Source of the DNA: a virus
Length of the DNA: 22,100 nucleotides
Virus record (IMG/VR): IMGVR_UViG_3300027870_000019
Coordinates: 1-22,100 of that record
Strand: one strand, 5' to 3'
Below are positions 15,876-21,692 of this stretch, in pieces. The first letter of the stretch is position 1. The number at the start of each line of letters is the position of its first letter. Made by a program: the position numbers and the translations under genes. The notes under the pieces are model-generated. The model was not told where the DNA came from. It saw nothing but the letters and a program-made list of their open reading frames with translations, and made no database searches.

Positions 15876-16269
15876 GCTTGCGCCCGCTCTTGATCTCGAC
15901 CGTCACTGCAATAGGCGTGGCATCGTCTGCATCATCGACACCGGACTCCAGCCCCGCCAGTTTCGCCTTCCCCATCGTGGCCGCTGCCATTGCCGAAGCC
16001 TGGCCGCGTTCCTTGCCGACTTGACGGGCCTCCTCAAGCTCGGAAATCAGGCTGGCGACCGTGACGCCGTGAACCCGGTTGATCGTGGCTTCCCGCAGCG
16101 CGGCGATTCTTGCGGAGACCTTGGGGTTAACGATCAGCTCATGCGCCGACCGCGCCACGGTCTCCGGTTTGCCCTTCGATCCGTAGGCCTGCCGATATGC
16201 CTCGCTCGCGTTCCCCGTCTCGACGTACTTCTGGCAAAACGTTTCTTGTTTGATTGTCAGGGCGGCCAC
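15859..16269 (-). CDS. terS: Terminase small subunit (Terminase_2 type), 136 aa
   Basis: The GTG at 16269 is preceded by AGGAGG six bases upstream, one of the best ribosome sites in the window. The N-terminus TIKQETFCQKYVETGNASEA with YRQAYGSKGKPETVARSAH (residues 5-43) is the typical helix-turn-helix-containing start of small terminases. These recognise the packaging site and load the large subunit. The middle is helical (LREATINRVHGVTVASLISE), and the C-terminus is acidic then basic, ending IKSGRKRADAE. It overlaps the large-subunit start by 17 bases. Confidence 0.9.
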   Translation of the reverse strand: MAALTIKQETFCQKYVETGNASEAYRQAYGSKGKPETVARSAHELIVNPKVSARIAALREATINRVHGVTVASLISELEEARQVGKERGQASAMAAATMGKAKLAGLESGVDDADDATPIAVTVEIKSGRKRADAE

Positions 16270-16372
16270 CAGCCACCTCCTCAGCGGCCTCTGGCCTGAA
16301 TATCCGGTCGTATCCGTTCGCGTAAGCGCCTGTCTCGGCCTCGGGCCTGCGCCCGGAACCCTTGCCGCTCAT
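16139..16372 (-). CDS. Small phage protein of the MSGKGS... type, overlapping terS
   Basis: The ATG at 16372 has GAGG five bases upstream and overlaps the previous stop. The first 30 or so residues (MSGKGSGRRPEAETGAYANG, then YDRIFRPEA) are a recurring phage N-terminal signature seen just before terminase genes; relatives are usually only about 40-50 residues. Here the frame stays open for 77 aa and so overlaps the small terminase gene by 131 bases. The last 43 residues may be a by-product of that frame, or the reading frame may have lost its original stop. Function is unknown. Confidence 0.55.
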   Translation of the reverse strand: MSGKGSGRRPEAETGAYANGYDRIFRPEAAEEVAGGRPDNQTRNVLPEVRRDGERERGISAGLRIEGQTGDRGAVGA

Positions 16373-16458
16373 CGCAACCTCATCCCATACAGCGCGAGCA
16401 CGATGCCGGCGGTCAGGCGGTTGAATGGCGGGTGCTTGCCGTTCCAGTGGCGCGTCAC
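16369..16458 (-). CDS. Tiny coupled ORF, 29 aa
   Basis: The GTG at 16458 overlaps the Rz1 stop (GTGA), has GAGGGAG seven bases upstream, and ends in TGA overlapping the next gene's ATG (ATGA). The peptide reads VTRHWNGKHPPFNRL then TAGIVLALYGMRLR: a short basic head and a marginal hydrophobic stretch. It may be a small membrane-associated peptide or just a coupling ORF that keeps ribosomes moving into the next gene. No family is known to me. Dense overlap at both ends and a good ribosome site favour real translation. Confidence 0.45.
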   Translation of the reverse strand: MTRHWNGKHPPFNRLTAGIVLALYGMRLR

Positions 16459-16739
16459 TTGATCACTCCCTCGTTGCGGAGCTTGTTCATGCATTGCGCC
16501 GTGGCAACCCGCTGCCCGAGCACGTGCTCGGCGTAGGCCTGCCATCCGTAGGCGAACACCTGCCACACGGCGACGTCGCGCGATTGCGGGTCAGGGTCGA
16601 GCGGCGGGCGCACCTGCGGCGGGTCGTAGGCCGCGCAGTCGATCCTCGGCGGCACGTACACGACCGCTTGCGGCTTGAGACTCGCGCACGATGTCAGGAT
16701 CAGGGCCAGGGCACACGGCAGGAACAGGCGGACGGTCAT
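16455..16739 (-). CDS. Rz1: Rz1-like outer-membrane lipoprotein spanin (o-spanin)
   Basis: The 94-aa protein begins with a lipoprotein signal (MTVRLFLPCALALILTSC) whose lipobox LTSC puts the lipidated Cys at residue 18. The mature part is Pro-rich (VVYVPPRIDCAAYDPPQVRP), as is usual for Rz1. It overlaps the end of Rz by 149 bases in a different frame and extends 136 bases beyond it, the overlapped (not embedded) Rz/Rz1 architecture. The mature part has two further cysteines (in RIDCAAY and TAQCMNKL). Its stop overlaps the next GTG as GTGA. Together with Rz it should form the spanin complex that disrupts the outer membrane. Confidence 0.9.
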   Translation of the reverse strand: MTVRLFLPCALALILTSCASLKPQAVVYVPPRIDCAAYDPPQVRPPLDPDPQSRDVAVWQVFAYGWQAYAEHVLGQRVATAQCMNKLRNEGVIK

Positions 16740-17040
16740 GGGCTTTTCGCTCGACGGCGGCGAGGCGTTCGTTCGTGTCCGCGGCGCTCGCCTCGTTCGC
16801 GGCCCGCGCTTGGTTGGTGGCGGTTGCGCTGGTGTCCTCTCGCGCGGCGGCTTGCCTCAGCGCACGCACGCTTTCCTCTGCGCGCTGCGCTCGCGCGACG
16901 GCGGCATCGGCACGTGCGGCACTATCAGCGGCGCTAGCCCGAAAGTAGAAGATCGCCACGAGTGCCGCGACCGCCAGCACGGCGCACGCGATGCAGGCGT
17001 ACTTCCACGCGGAAGCGCGCAGGGCGGAGAGGCCGATCAT
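16591..17040 (-). CDS. Rz: Rz-like inner-membrane spanin (i-spanin)
   Basis: The 149-aa protein starts at an ATG overlapping the upstream stop. It has a single N-terminal membrane segment (about residues 13-33, KYACIACAVLAVAALVAIFY) followed by an Ala/Arg/Glu-rich periplasmic helical domain (residues 36-100) with coiled-coil character. This is the topology of an i-spanin such as lambda Rz, which joins with the outer-membrane lipoprotein Rz1 to fuse inner and outer membranes at lysis. The start of the Rz1-like gene lies inside it in another frame, which is the strongest evidence for the assignment. The C-terminus is Pro/Ala-rich because that part is shared with the Rz1 coding sequence. Confidence 0.88.
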   Translation of the reverse strand: MIGLSALRASAWKYACIACAVLAVAALVAIFYFRASAADSAARADAAVARAQRAEESVRALRQAAAREDTSATATNQARAANEASAADTNERLAAVERKAHDRPPVPAVCPGPDPDIVRESQAASGRVRAAEDRLRGLRPAAGAPAARP

Positions 17041-17393
17041 GCCGGCTCAACCGGCGGATCGGGATCGTCCGGCTTCACGAACGAATCGGGCATGTCGATG
17101 TTGTGCGCCTTGAGCACGGCGCGCAGCTGCAGGTTGTCCAGCTCCAGCGCGTGCACCTTGTCCTCGGCCTTGCGGCGCAGGCGGCGTTCCTCGTCGAGGT
17201 CGGATTCGAGCTTGGTCTGGCGCGTTTCCATCGCGGTGAGGCGCTCGGACAGCTGCGACACCAGCGCATCGTTCGCGCGGCCCTCGCTGCTGAAAAAGCG
17301 TTGCCACGCCATCTGTGCGAGCGCTGCGAGCAGGCCGGCCGCGCCGACGCCATAGCCAATCCAGCTGCCCGTTTCGCCGCTATCGATGTCCAT
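17037..17393 (-). CDS. Membrane coiled-coil lysis-cassette protein (possible holin), 118 aa
   Basis: I start at the ATG 17393, which has AGGGGG five bases upstream, rather than the TTG one codon earlier. The N-terminus is acidic, then residues 11-29 are hydrophobic (WIGYGVGAAGLLAALAQMAW), giving one transmembrane helix. Residues 38-95 are a long charged coiled coil (LSERLTAMETRQTKLESDLD, then ERRLRRKAEDKVHALELDN), followed by an acidic Pro-rich tail. Its position between the lysozyme and Rz suggests a lysis role, perhaps a one-helix holin or an accessory of the spanins. The family is not certain. The stop overlaps the Rz ATG (ATGA). Confidence 0.72.
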   Translation of the reverse strand: MDIDSGETGSWIGYGVGAAGLLAALAQMAWQRFFSSEGRANDALVSQLSERLTAMETRQTKLESDLDEERRLRRKAEDKVHALELDNLQLRAVLKAHNIDMPDSFVKPDDPDPPVEPA

Positions 17394-17968
17394 CAATTCC
17401 CCCTGAGGTAGAGCGTGCGTTCGACGTTACGGCGGCGGACGAGGCCCGCGAGCACGCGGCCCTGCGCGCGCGTCCACGCGAGGAAGGCGTTCGCGGCGAG
17501 GTCGTCCTTACCCGCGCAGACCAGCGACCACAGCGTCGACGGCCGACCGCTGCGCAGCTGGAACAGGCCGTCCTTGCGCGCGCCGCCCGGCCCCACGTTG
17601 TCGAGGAACAGCGCGAGCGCGGCGAGCTGGTTGCTCGACAGCCGGCGCGGGCACCTGCGCTGCAGCTCGTCGGCGTGCGCCTCGAACCGCGCCTCCAGGT
17701 TCGCCATTGCCACGCCGCGCGACCACTGCGGGCTGTTCGGCCCGATCGTCGGCCCGGTCGAGCCATAGCCCACCGTCCACGGCGCACCGCTGAGCGTGCG
17801 CACGTTCGCGGGCAGTCGCGCGAGGATGACCGCGGCCGGCTCGAACCCCCACCGCTCGCGCGGCGCGGCGCGGTAGAGCGCGCTGCCGGTGTCGGGATAC
17901 GGGAACGCGCGAAAGTCCTCGAACTCCGCCGCGAGCTTCGTGGCAGTTTCGGCGGCGGGGTTGAGCAT
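17393..17968 (-). CDS. Endolysin, GH24 (T4-type) lysozyme, 191 aa
   Basis: This peptidoglycan-cleaving phage lysozyme has the T4-like pattern. The catalytic Glu is in EFEDFRAFPYPDTG (E17 by alignment), the Asp in that stretch is D26, and PWTVGYGSTGP (64-73) supplies the third motif. LSSNQLAALALFLDNVGPG (110-128) is the conserved helix region, with AFLAWTRAQGRVLAGLVRRR (161-180) near the end. Between D26 and the GYG motif lie about 35 extra residues (ALYRAAPRERWGFEPAAVIL), an insertion I recall from some phage lysozymes of GC-rich proteobacteria. There is no signal or anchor sequence, so export should need a holin. Genes for a membrane coiled-coil protein and Rz/Rz1 follow. Confidence 0.9.
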   Translation of the reverse strand: MLNPAAETATKLAAEFEDFRAFPYPDTGSALYRAAPRERWGFEPAAVILARLPANVRTLSGAPWTVGYGSTGPTIGPNSPQWSRGVAMANLEARFEAHADELQRRCPRRLSSNQLAALALFLDNVGPGGARKDGLFQLRSGRPSTLWSLVCAGKDDLAANAFLAWTRAQGRVLAGLVRRRNVERTLYLRGN

Positions 17969-17971
17969 GGG

Positions 17972-18553
17972 TTAGATACAGGTGAGCAGCGCTGCGCGAA
18001 GTGCGCTCGGCGTGCGGGTGAAGTCGTCGTCGATGGTCGGATTGCAGAGCGCGAGCACTTCGGGCACTTGGTACGGCCTGCGGTCGGGCCGGTACCATTT
18101 CCGAACATCCGCGATCACGTTGTAGAAATGGATATAGCCATTCGCTCCGCGAGCGTAATCAGCGAGATCCAACGGCGCCTCCAGCTCCCGCGCCAGTCGA
18201 ATCGTGCGCCGCTCGCAATCGGCCTCCAGCTCGCGTGTCGCAGCGAGCTTCTTCCGGATATTGCGTACCGGCTTGCCGGACAGCCATGTGTCGAGGTCGG
18301 CGTCCTTGTCATCGCGCCAGACGGTTGCGTTTTCGATCCACTGCGTGAGGTGGCAATACTCGTGCAGGAGGGTGCCGAGATGGCGTTCGTGCTTCCATGC
18401 GACAGCGAGCGTCGGCTGTCCGTGGTCGCTGAAATAGCCCGACGACTGCAACCCATCGCCATAGTCCACGAGATCGCTCGGCGCAAGGATCACGGCCACG
18501 CCGAAGCGCCAAGCGCGCGCAACGATTTCGCGCACCACCTCGTCCTCGGTCAC
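17972..18553 (-). CDS. HExxH zinc metallopeptidase-like protein, 193 aa
   Basis: The GTG at 18553 overlaps the upstream stop. The protein carries LLHEYCHLTQ (H64, E65, H68), a zincin HExxH motif in a helix, and further on RELEADCERR (E108-D112), a suitable third zinc ligand region like that of ImmA/IrrE-type and related zincins. The preceding strand TLAVAWKHERHLG is also typical of an edge strand before the active helix. There is no signal peptide, so it probably acts in the host cytoplasm. Its target is unknown; relatives of this size are frequent hypothetical proteins in phages. It ends with TAA three bases before the lysozyme ATG. Confidence 0.72.
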   Translation of the reverse strand: MTEDEVVREIVARAWRFGVAVILAPSDLVDYGDGLQSSGYFSDHGQPTLAVAWKHERHLGTLLHEYCHLTQWIENATVWRDDKDADLDTWLSGKPVRNIRKKLAATRELEADCERRTIRLARELEAPLDLADYARGANGYIHFYNVIADVRKWYRPDRRPYQVPEVLALCNPTIDDDFTRTPSALRAALLTCI

Positions 18554-19689
18554 GCCGCCTCCAGCATCTTGTGCGACACGCGTACCCGGCCAACCTCGCC
18601 GAAGCGCCGCGAGTAGGTGATCACCTGCGCATCGCGTCCGCTCATCCAGCCACCGCGCGAGGCGTAGGCGTCCGGCGCAGCGAGCGTGCGGTGCTGCTCG
18701 ACGATCATCAGGTTCGTTTCCTTCACGTCGATATGGTGCAAATGGCCCATGTGCGCATAGGCGTGTTTCGTGCGCCCGAACACGTCGCGGAACTTGGCCG
18801 CGAACACCGTGTCCACGTTGGCCGGCTTGCGCTTGTGGCCGTGGTGGAAGAACAGCGCGGTCTCACCGTGCTCGACGCAGTAGTACGGATCGGGGCTGGT
18901 GTCGACCGAGATCCGCGGCTCATTCTCGTACACCGCCGCCAGCCATTCGCGCAACCAGATCGACGACGCCGGATCGTGGTTGCCCTCGGCCATCAGCACG
19001 TGAACGTGCGCATGACGTTCGAGCAGCAGCCCGATCACGCGACGGATCGCGCGGATGGCAACGCGCACCAGGCGCTGGAACCGCGTGTCCGCGTCGAGCA
19101 GGTGCTTCGATGCCGGCGTCACCGCATCCATCCCATCCCAATGAAGGAAATCGCCCAGCTGCGCGAACACCGCGCGTTCTGCGCGAGGCGCCTGCGCAAT
19201 GGCCGCGGCGAACCAGTCGACGAGCATCTGCTCGGCGATGGCCGTGTCCCAGTCCGCGCCCGTTTCCTCGCCCCACGCCAGCATGCCGAGATGGAAGTCG
19301 GTCAGGACGTAGCAGTTCAGCAGATCCGGCAACGTAGCGACCGGCCCCTTGCGCGGTTTCTCGCGTGGCAACTTCTCCGCGAAGGCGGAGACCGCCGCGC
19401 GCATGATTGCCTCGCGCGCCTTCGCGTCCTCGTCGGCCTTCACCCATTGCAGCACCGTGTCGCCGGTGCGAAGATCGGTGAGCGTCGTCGTGCCGCGCAC
19501 GCGGAAGCCTGCCGGCTGCGGCGCGTTCAGCCCATACTCGGGCGCAATGCCAATGCGCGCGTCTGCGGCCTCGGCCGCCTCAAGCTCGGGCGTGATTGGG
19601 AACGTATGCGGCTTCGGCCCCGCAGTGCAGCGACCCCGGCTACTGCCGTTGCGTATTGCCCCTTCTGCGCCGCACTTGGGGCAGCGCAT
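18550..19689 (-). CDS. Zinc-ribbon calcineurin-like metallophosphoesterase, 379 aa
   Basis: I use the ATG at 19689, just after the previous stop, because the protein then starts with MRCPKCGAEGAIRNG. This is a likely zinc ribbon or knuckle (C3, C6, C21 and perhaps H28). The longer ORF to 19767 adds a Thr/Arg/Pro-rich leader overlapping the previous gene. The metallophosphoesterase motifs appear in order: TDFHLG (D131, H133), GDFLHWDG (D180), EGNHD (N238, H239 region), FFHHGHKR (about 282-285) and GHLHH (315-319). The last has the expected GHxH form. The enzyme should cleave phosphoesters with two metal ions; the substrate (nucleic acid, nucleotide or protein) cannot be read. Stop and next GTG overlap (GTGA). 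Confidence 0.88.
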   Translation of the reverse strand: MRCPKCGAEGAIRNGSSRGRCTAGPKPHTFPITPELEAAEAADARIGIAPEYGLNAPQPAGFRVRGTTTLTDLRTGDTVLQWVKADEDAKAREAIMRAAVSAFAEKLPREKPRKGPVATLPDLLNCYVLTDFHLGMLAWGEETGADWDTAIAEQMLVDWFAAAIAQAPRAERAVFAQLGDFLHWDGMDAVTPASKHLLDADTRFQRLVRVAIRAIRRVIGLLLERHAHVHVLMAEGNHDPASSIWLREWLAAVYENEPRISVDTSPDPYYCVEHGETALFFHHGHKRKPANVDTVFAAKFRDVFGRTKHAYAHMGHLHHIDVKETNLMIVEQHRTLAAPDAYASRGGWMSGRDAQVITYSRRFGEVGRVRVSHKMLEAA

Positions 19690-19690
19690 G

Positions 19691-20101
19691 TCAGTCGCCG
19701 GTGTTCGTGGCGGGGGCGCAGAGCGGGTGCGCGTCGTAGGGCGCTGGCCCGCCGTGGTAGAAACCAATGACCCCGCCGTAGATTGTCGATCCGAACGACG
19801 AAACCCTCGCGCCCGGCGCCATCGGCGCGCCCTCGGCCTCGCATTGCAGTTGCAGCGCCGCGAGGATTCGCCACGCAGCGCCCGCGAGGTCGCCCTCGAT
19901 CAAGTGCCTGCCGGCAGCGTCGAGATGATCGTCCGACTTGCCGCGCGCATGGTGCAGCGGTTGGCCGGGGTTGTGCTTCTCGTTGCCGAGGTAACTGTGA
20001 TGCGCCACCTTCGCCAGCGCGGCTGGGAAATACTGGAAGCAGCCCGAATAAATCGGGTAGGTCTTTCGCTCGGCGCTGTCCTCGGGGAACGGGCCGTTCA
20101 C
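19691..20101 (-). CDS. dATP/dGTP diphosphohydrolase-like domain protein (DUF5664 type)
   Basis: The GTG at 20101 overlaps the preceding stop as GTGA. Residues 25-69 (FPAALAKVAHHSYLGNEKH, then HARGKSDDHLDAAGRHLIE) match by eye the phage DUF5664 domain, also named dATP/dGTP diphosphohydrolase N-terminal domain. Its helices with conserved KVA, H, N and D/H residues resemble MazG-type nucleotide hydrolases. The remaining 60 residues are a Gly/Pro-rich tail with no recognised domain (136 aa in all). A role in adjusting deoxynucleotide pools is the family suggestion; activity here is not shown. The neighbouring metallophosphoesterase makes a nucleotide or nucleic-acid processing context plausible. 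Confidence 0.7.
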   Translation of the reverse strand: MNGPFPEDSAERKTYPIYSGCFQYFPAALAKVAHHSYLGNEKHNPGQPLHHARGKSDDHLDAAGRHLIEGDLAGAAWRILAALQLQCEAEGAPMAPGARVSSFGSTIYGGVIGFYHGGPAPYDAHPLCAPATNTGD

Positions 20102-20388
20102 AGGAGGCCACCCGATTTACCACGCGGATTGCGCGGGTAGCCGGTGCCGGGACATGGCCCGTCGATGCGCGCTTCATTCCCAAACCTCAGCCCATTGAAC
20201 CAGCGGCGCAGGACGTATTGCCGCGCGAGGCTAATCCCGGTGAAGATGATGCCGATGCCGAACGCCTGTCCGCCGGTGACGTGAAACCCGAACAGCGGCA
20301 GGATCGCCATGTTCGCGCACCAGTTGATCGAAAAGCCCACGGCGATGTTTGCGGACGCCTCCGCGAGGCTTCCGGTTCGAGTCTGCAT
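20098..20388 (-). CDS. DUF7220-like small membrane protein, 96 aa
   Basis: The ATG at 20388 has GAGGGG just upstream. The protein begins MQTRTGSLAEASANIAVGF and shows two hydrophobic segments, roughly residues 14-36 (ANIAVGFSINWCANMAILPL) and 40-57 (QAFGIGIIFTGISLARQY). A basic motif YVLRRWFNGLRFG follows. This pattern is that of the phage DUF7220 family as I remember it: small two-pass membrane proteins of unknown function often seen near lysis or packaging genes. The C-terminal 25 residues are an extra polar Gly/Pro/Arg tail. It could act as a holin-like protein, but that is only a possibility. Its stop overlaps the next GTG (GTGA). Confidence 0.75.
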   Translation of the reverse strand: MQTRTGSLAEASANIAVGFSINWCANMAILPLFGFHVTGGQAFGIGIIFTGISLARQYVLRRWFNGLRFGNEARIDGPCPGTGYPRNPRGKSGGLL

Positions 20389-20406
20389 GACGCCCCTCGG
20401 GCAATG

Positions 20407-20476
20407 TCGCGGCCTCGCCGCGGAATAGGTGCCGGCGTGCCCTGTCGGGCAGCGTTGCGCGGGGTCGAGGCCGCGA
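20407..20476 (-). other. Structured leader: 11-bp inverted repeat with internal hairpin
   Basis: A perfect 11-base inverted repeat (20407-20417 and 20466-20476, core CGCGGCCTCG / CGAGGCCGCG) encloses 48 bases. Inside lies a second small hairpin, TGCCC-GACA-GGGCA on the minus strand (20451-20438). The segment follows the terminator and ends about 20 bases before the ATG of the DUF7220-like gene. It may be a structured 5' leader or part of a small RNA. No known RNA family is recognised, and the rest of the 20389-20564 gap shows no gene. Confidence 0.5.
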
Positions 20477-20486
20477 GCCGGCGTAG

Positions 20487-20519
20487 AAACGAAAACGCCC
20501 CGGCCGCAGGGCCGAGGCG
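20487..20519 (-). terminator. Rho-independent terminator hairpin
   Basis: On the minus strand a 10-bp stem, CGCCTCGGCC / GGCCGGGGCG with one G-T pair (20519-20510 and 20505-20496), closes a four-base loop (CTGC). It is followed by TTTTCGTTT (20495-20487). The GC-rich stem and T tract are a textbook intrinsic terminator. It lies between the small-gene cluster (ending 20565) and the next gene (start 20388). It would end the upstream transcript or attenuate readthrough. Confidence 0.8.
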
Positions 20520-20537
20520 CAACATTCGCACGATGAC

Positions 20538-20568
20538 ATTCTGCGGCAAGGTGCGCGGGCGCTGTCAA
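20538..20568 (-). promoter_or_regulatory. Possible sigma70-type promoter
   Basis: On the minus strand a perfect TTGACA (20568-20563) is followed after 19 bases by CAGAAT (20543-20538), which matches four of six -10 bases. The spacer is longer than the usual 17. It sits at the end of one gene cluster and would fire into the non-coding leader before the DUF7220-like gene. The terminator lies only about 20 bases downstream, so transcripts would be short or attenuated. This is inference from consensus only. Confidence 0.35.
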
Positions 20569-20729
20569 GGGTGATTCCGAGGCGTGATGGCGTGGAGCGT
20601 TCCGCCAGCGAAGCGCAGAGCGCGCCCTTCGTAGAAACTGACCACCTCGCCAACGATACGGCCCCACGTCACGATCCGCGCATAGCTGAACCGCTTGCCG
20701 CGCCAGCGCACACGATGCTGCGTCCTCAC
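20565..20729 (-). CDS. Small hypothetical protein, 54 aa
   Basis: The GTG at 20729 overlaps the previous TGA as GTGA, and the stop is TGA 20567-20565. The protein is basic and strand-rich (RWRGKRFSYARIVTWGRIVGE, then FYEGRALRFAGGTLHA), reading like a small beta-barrel-type domain. There is no membrane segment and no recognised family. It is the last gene before the only sizeable non-coding gap in the window, and its stop codon overlaps the TTGACA of a possible promoter. The longer ORF in the same frame up to 21287 is mostly a shadow of the 171-aa gene. Confidence 0.6.
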   Translation of the reverse strand: MRTQHRVRWRGKRFSYARIVTWGRIVGEVVSFYEGRALRFAGGTLHAITPRNHP

Positions 20730-21241
20730 CTCCGCCTCCGCCGCGCCGCCAACGCCAGCGCATCCTCGGCCGACTGTTCGAGCAACAGGCACGCGAACAG
20801 CAGCAGCTCCTGCCAGTCGCGCGGGCGGATGCCGTCCGGCTCGGGCGGGCAGCGCCACCCCTGCACGATGGCGTTGTACGCGTGCTCGGCCGCCGGCGCG
20901 AGATGACCGCGGCAGCGCCGCGCAGGCCCATAGCCGTCCGCGCCGTGCGTCGCCACGCTGCCAAGCTGCGCGCCCAGCCACACGATGCACCGCCGCGCGT
21001 GCGCCGGATGCCCGGTCGCCATGTCGAACGCGATGTCCGGGCCGATGTCGCCCGGGCCTGAGCGTCCAAAGCTGAGCGCGCCCGCGATCTCGACGTCGCG
21101 CGGCCCCAGTTCGCCGTCCGGCTCGCGCCAGGTCGTGTGCCCTGCCAGCGCGGCGACGCGCTCGCGGAAGGGGACGGGCGAGCGGGGCTCGTGCGTGGGC
21201 TTGAGCGCAGCGTTCGCTGTGGCCTGTCGTCGTGTGGTCAT
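20726..21241 (-). CDS. Hypothetical phage protein, 171 aa
   Basis: The ATG at 21241 overlaps the preceding stop (ATGA) and the frame ends at TGA 20726. The protein is soluble and rich in Arg, Ala and Gly. It has a central part GDIGPDIAFDMATGHPAHA, a possible helical core (RCIVWLGAQLGSVATHG), and a C-terminal Trp- and Leu-rich helix (RDWQELLLFACLLLEQSAED) before a poly-Arg end. I do not recognise a catalytic motif or family. The longer ORF to 21364 adds only a shadow of the upstream gene. Position and coupling place it in the same transcript as the nuclease and small membrane genes. Confidence 0.75.
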   Translation of the reverse strand: MTTRRQATANAALKPTHEPRSPVPFRERVAALAGHTTWREPDGELGPRDVEIAGALSFGRSGPGDIGPDIAFDMATGHPAHARRCIVWLGAQLGSVATHGADGYGPARRCRGHLAPAAEHAYNAIVQGWRCPPEPDGIRPRDWQELLLFACLLLEQSAEDALALAARRRRR

Positions 21242-21399
21242 GGGCGGCTCCCGAAGTAGTAGCCGATAGCGAAACCGACGAGCGCATTGCGGCAATCGCG
21301 TTCGCTGCCCTTCGTGCAGGCGAGGCCGATGCTGAACACGCAAAAGGCCAGCAATCCTACGCACGCCAGTCCTAGCGCCAACGCTGTCCGCTTACTCAC
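21238..21399 (-). CDS. Small membrane protein, 53 aa
   Basis: The GTG at 21399 overlaps the previous gene's TGA as GTGA, and the frame ends at TGA 21238, which in turn overlaps the next ATG. The protein is KR-positive at the N-terminus, then hydrophobic over about residues 6-26 (ALALGLACVGLLAFCVFSIG). A short Cys-containing loop (CTKGSERDC) follows, then a second weakly hydrophobic stretch (NALVGFAIGYYFG). One or two transmembrane helices are likely. The two cysteines in the loop could form a disulfide if it is periplasmic. Function is unknown; small lysis-related or superinfection-related membrane proteins are possibilities, but nothing in the sequence proves either. Confidence 0.62.
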   Translation of the reverse strand: MSKRTALALGLACVGLLAFCVFSIGLACTKGSERDCRNALVGFAIGYYFGSRP

Positions 21400-21692
21400 G
21401 CTGCTTTCCTCCTCTCGCAGTTGCGCGCCTCGACCTCGGCGCGGATGTTGTCGGCCAGCTCGTCCGGATCCGACTTCCAGTTGCAGACCATCAGCAACTC
21501 GGCCGGCGGCGTGCTGTCCATGCGGTCGACGACGATGCGGCCCGACAGATCCATGCCGACCTCGTAAAACTTCGGCCGTCCCTGCCGCGAACGCTTGCCC
21601 AGCCCGGCGATCGCTTCCAGCGCCGCCTCGGCCAGTTGCGTGGCCGTGCGCCGCTGCACCGAGCCGACGAAGATCGGAACGGTCGGTGTCAC
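21396..21692 (-). CDS. Hypothetical phage protein, 98 aa
   Basis: I chose the GTG at 21692 because it overlaps the preceding stop by four bases (GTGA) and has GGGAG eight bases upstream. An in-frame ATG at 21707 would add five residues and is also possible. The protein has an N-terminal helical stretch (RRTATQLAEAALEAIAGLG), a central strand-like part (KFYEVGMDLSGRIVVDRMD), and a charged C-terminus (PDELADNIRAEVEARNCERR). It looks soluble and cytoplasmic. I do not recognise the family. The ORF extends upstream to 22010 only as a shadow of the nuclease gene. Confidence 0.7.
   Translation of the reverse strand: MTPTVPIFVGSVQRRTATQLAEAALEAIAGLGKRSRQGRPKFYEVGMDLSGRIVVDRMDSTPPAELLMVCNWKSDPDELADNIRAEVEARNCERRKAA

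Noticed and set aside
17315-18616. 433-aa plus-strand open frame
   Set aside because: It lies opposite the lysozyme and zincin genes, is Arg-rich low-complexity sequence without motifs, and results from few stop codons in GC-rich DNA.
18571-19770. 399-aa plus-strand open frame
   Set aside because: It is antisense to the metallophosphoesterase, whose catalytic motifs are intact. The plus-strand product is Arg/His/Ala-rich without any domain.
20187-20549. 120-aa ORF crossing the non-coding gap on the minus strand
   Set aside because: It runs through the terminator and inverted repeat and over the DUF7220-like gene in another frame. The start has no good ribosome site and the product is Arg/Pro-rich.
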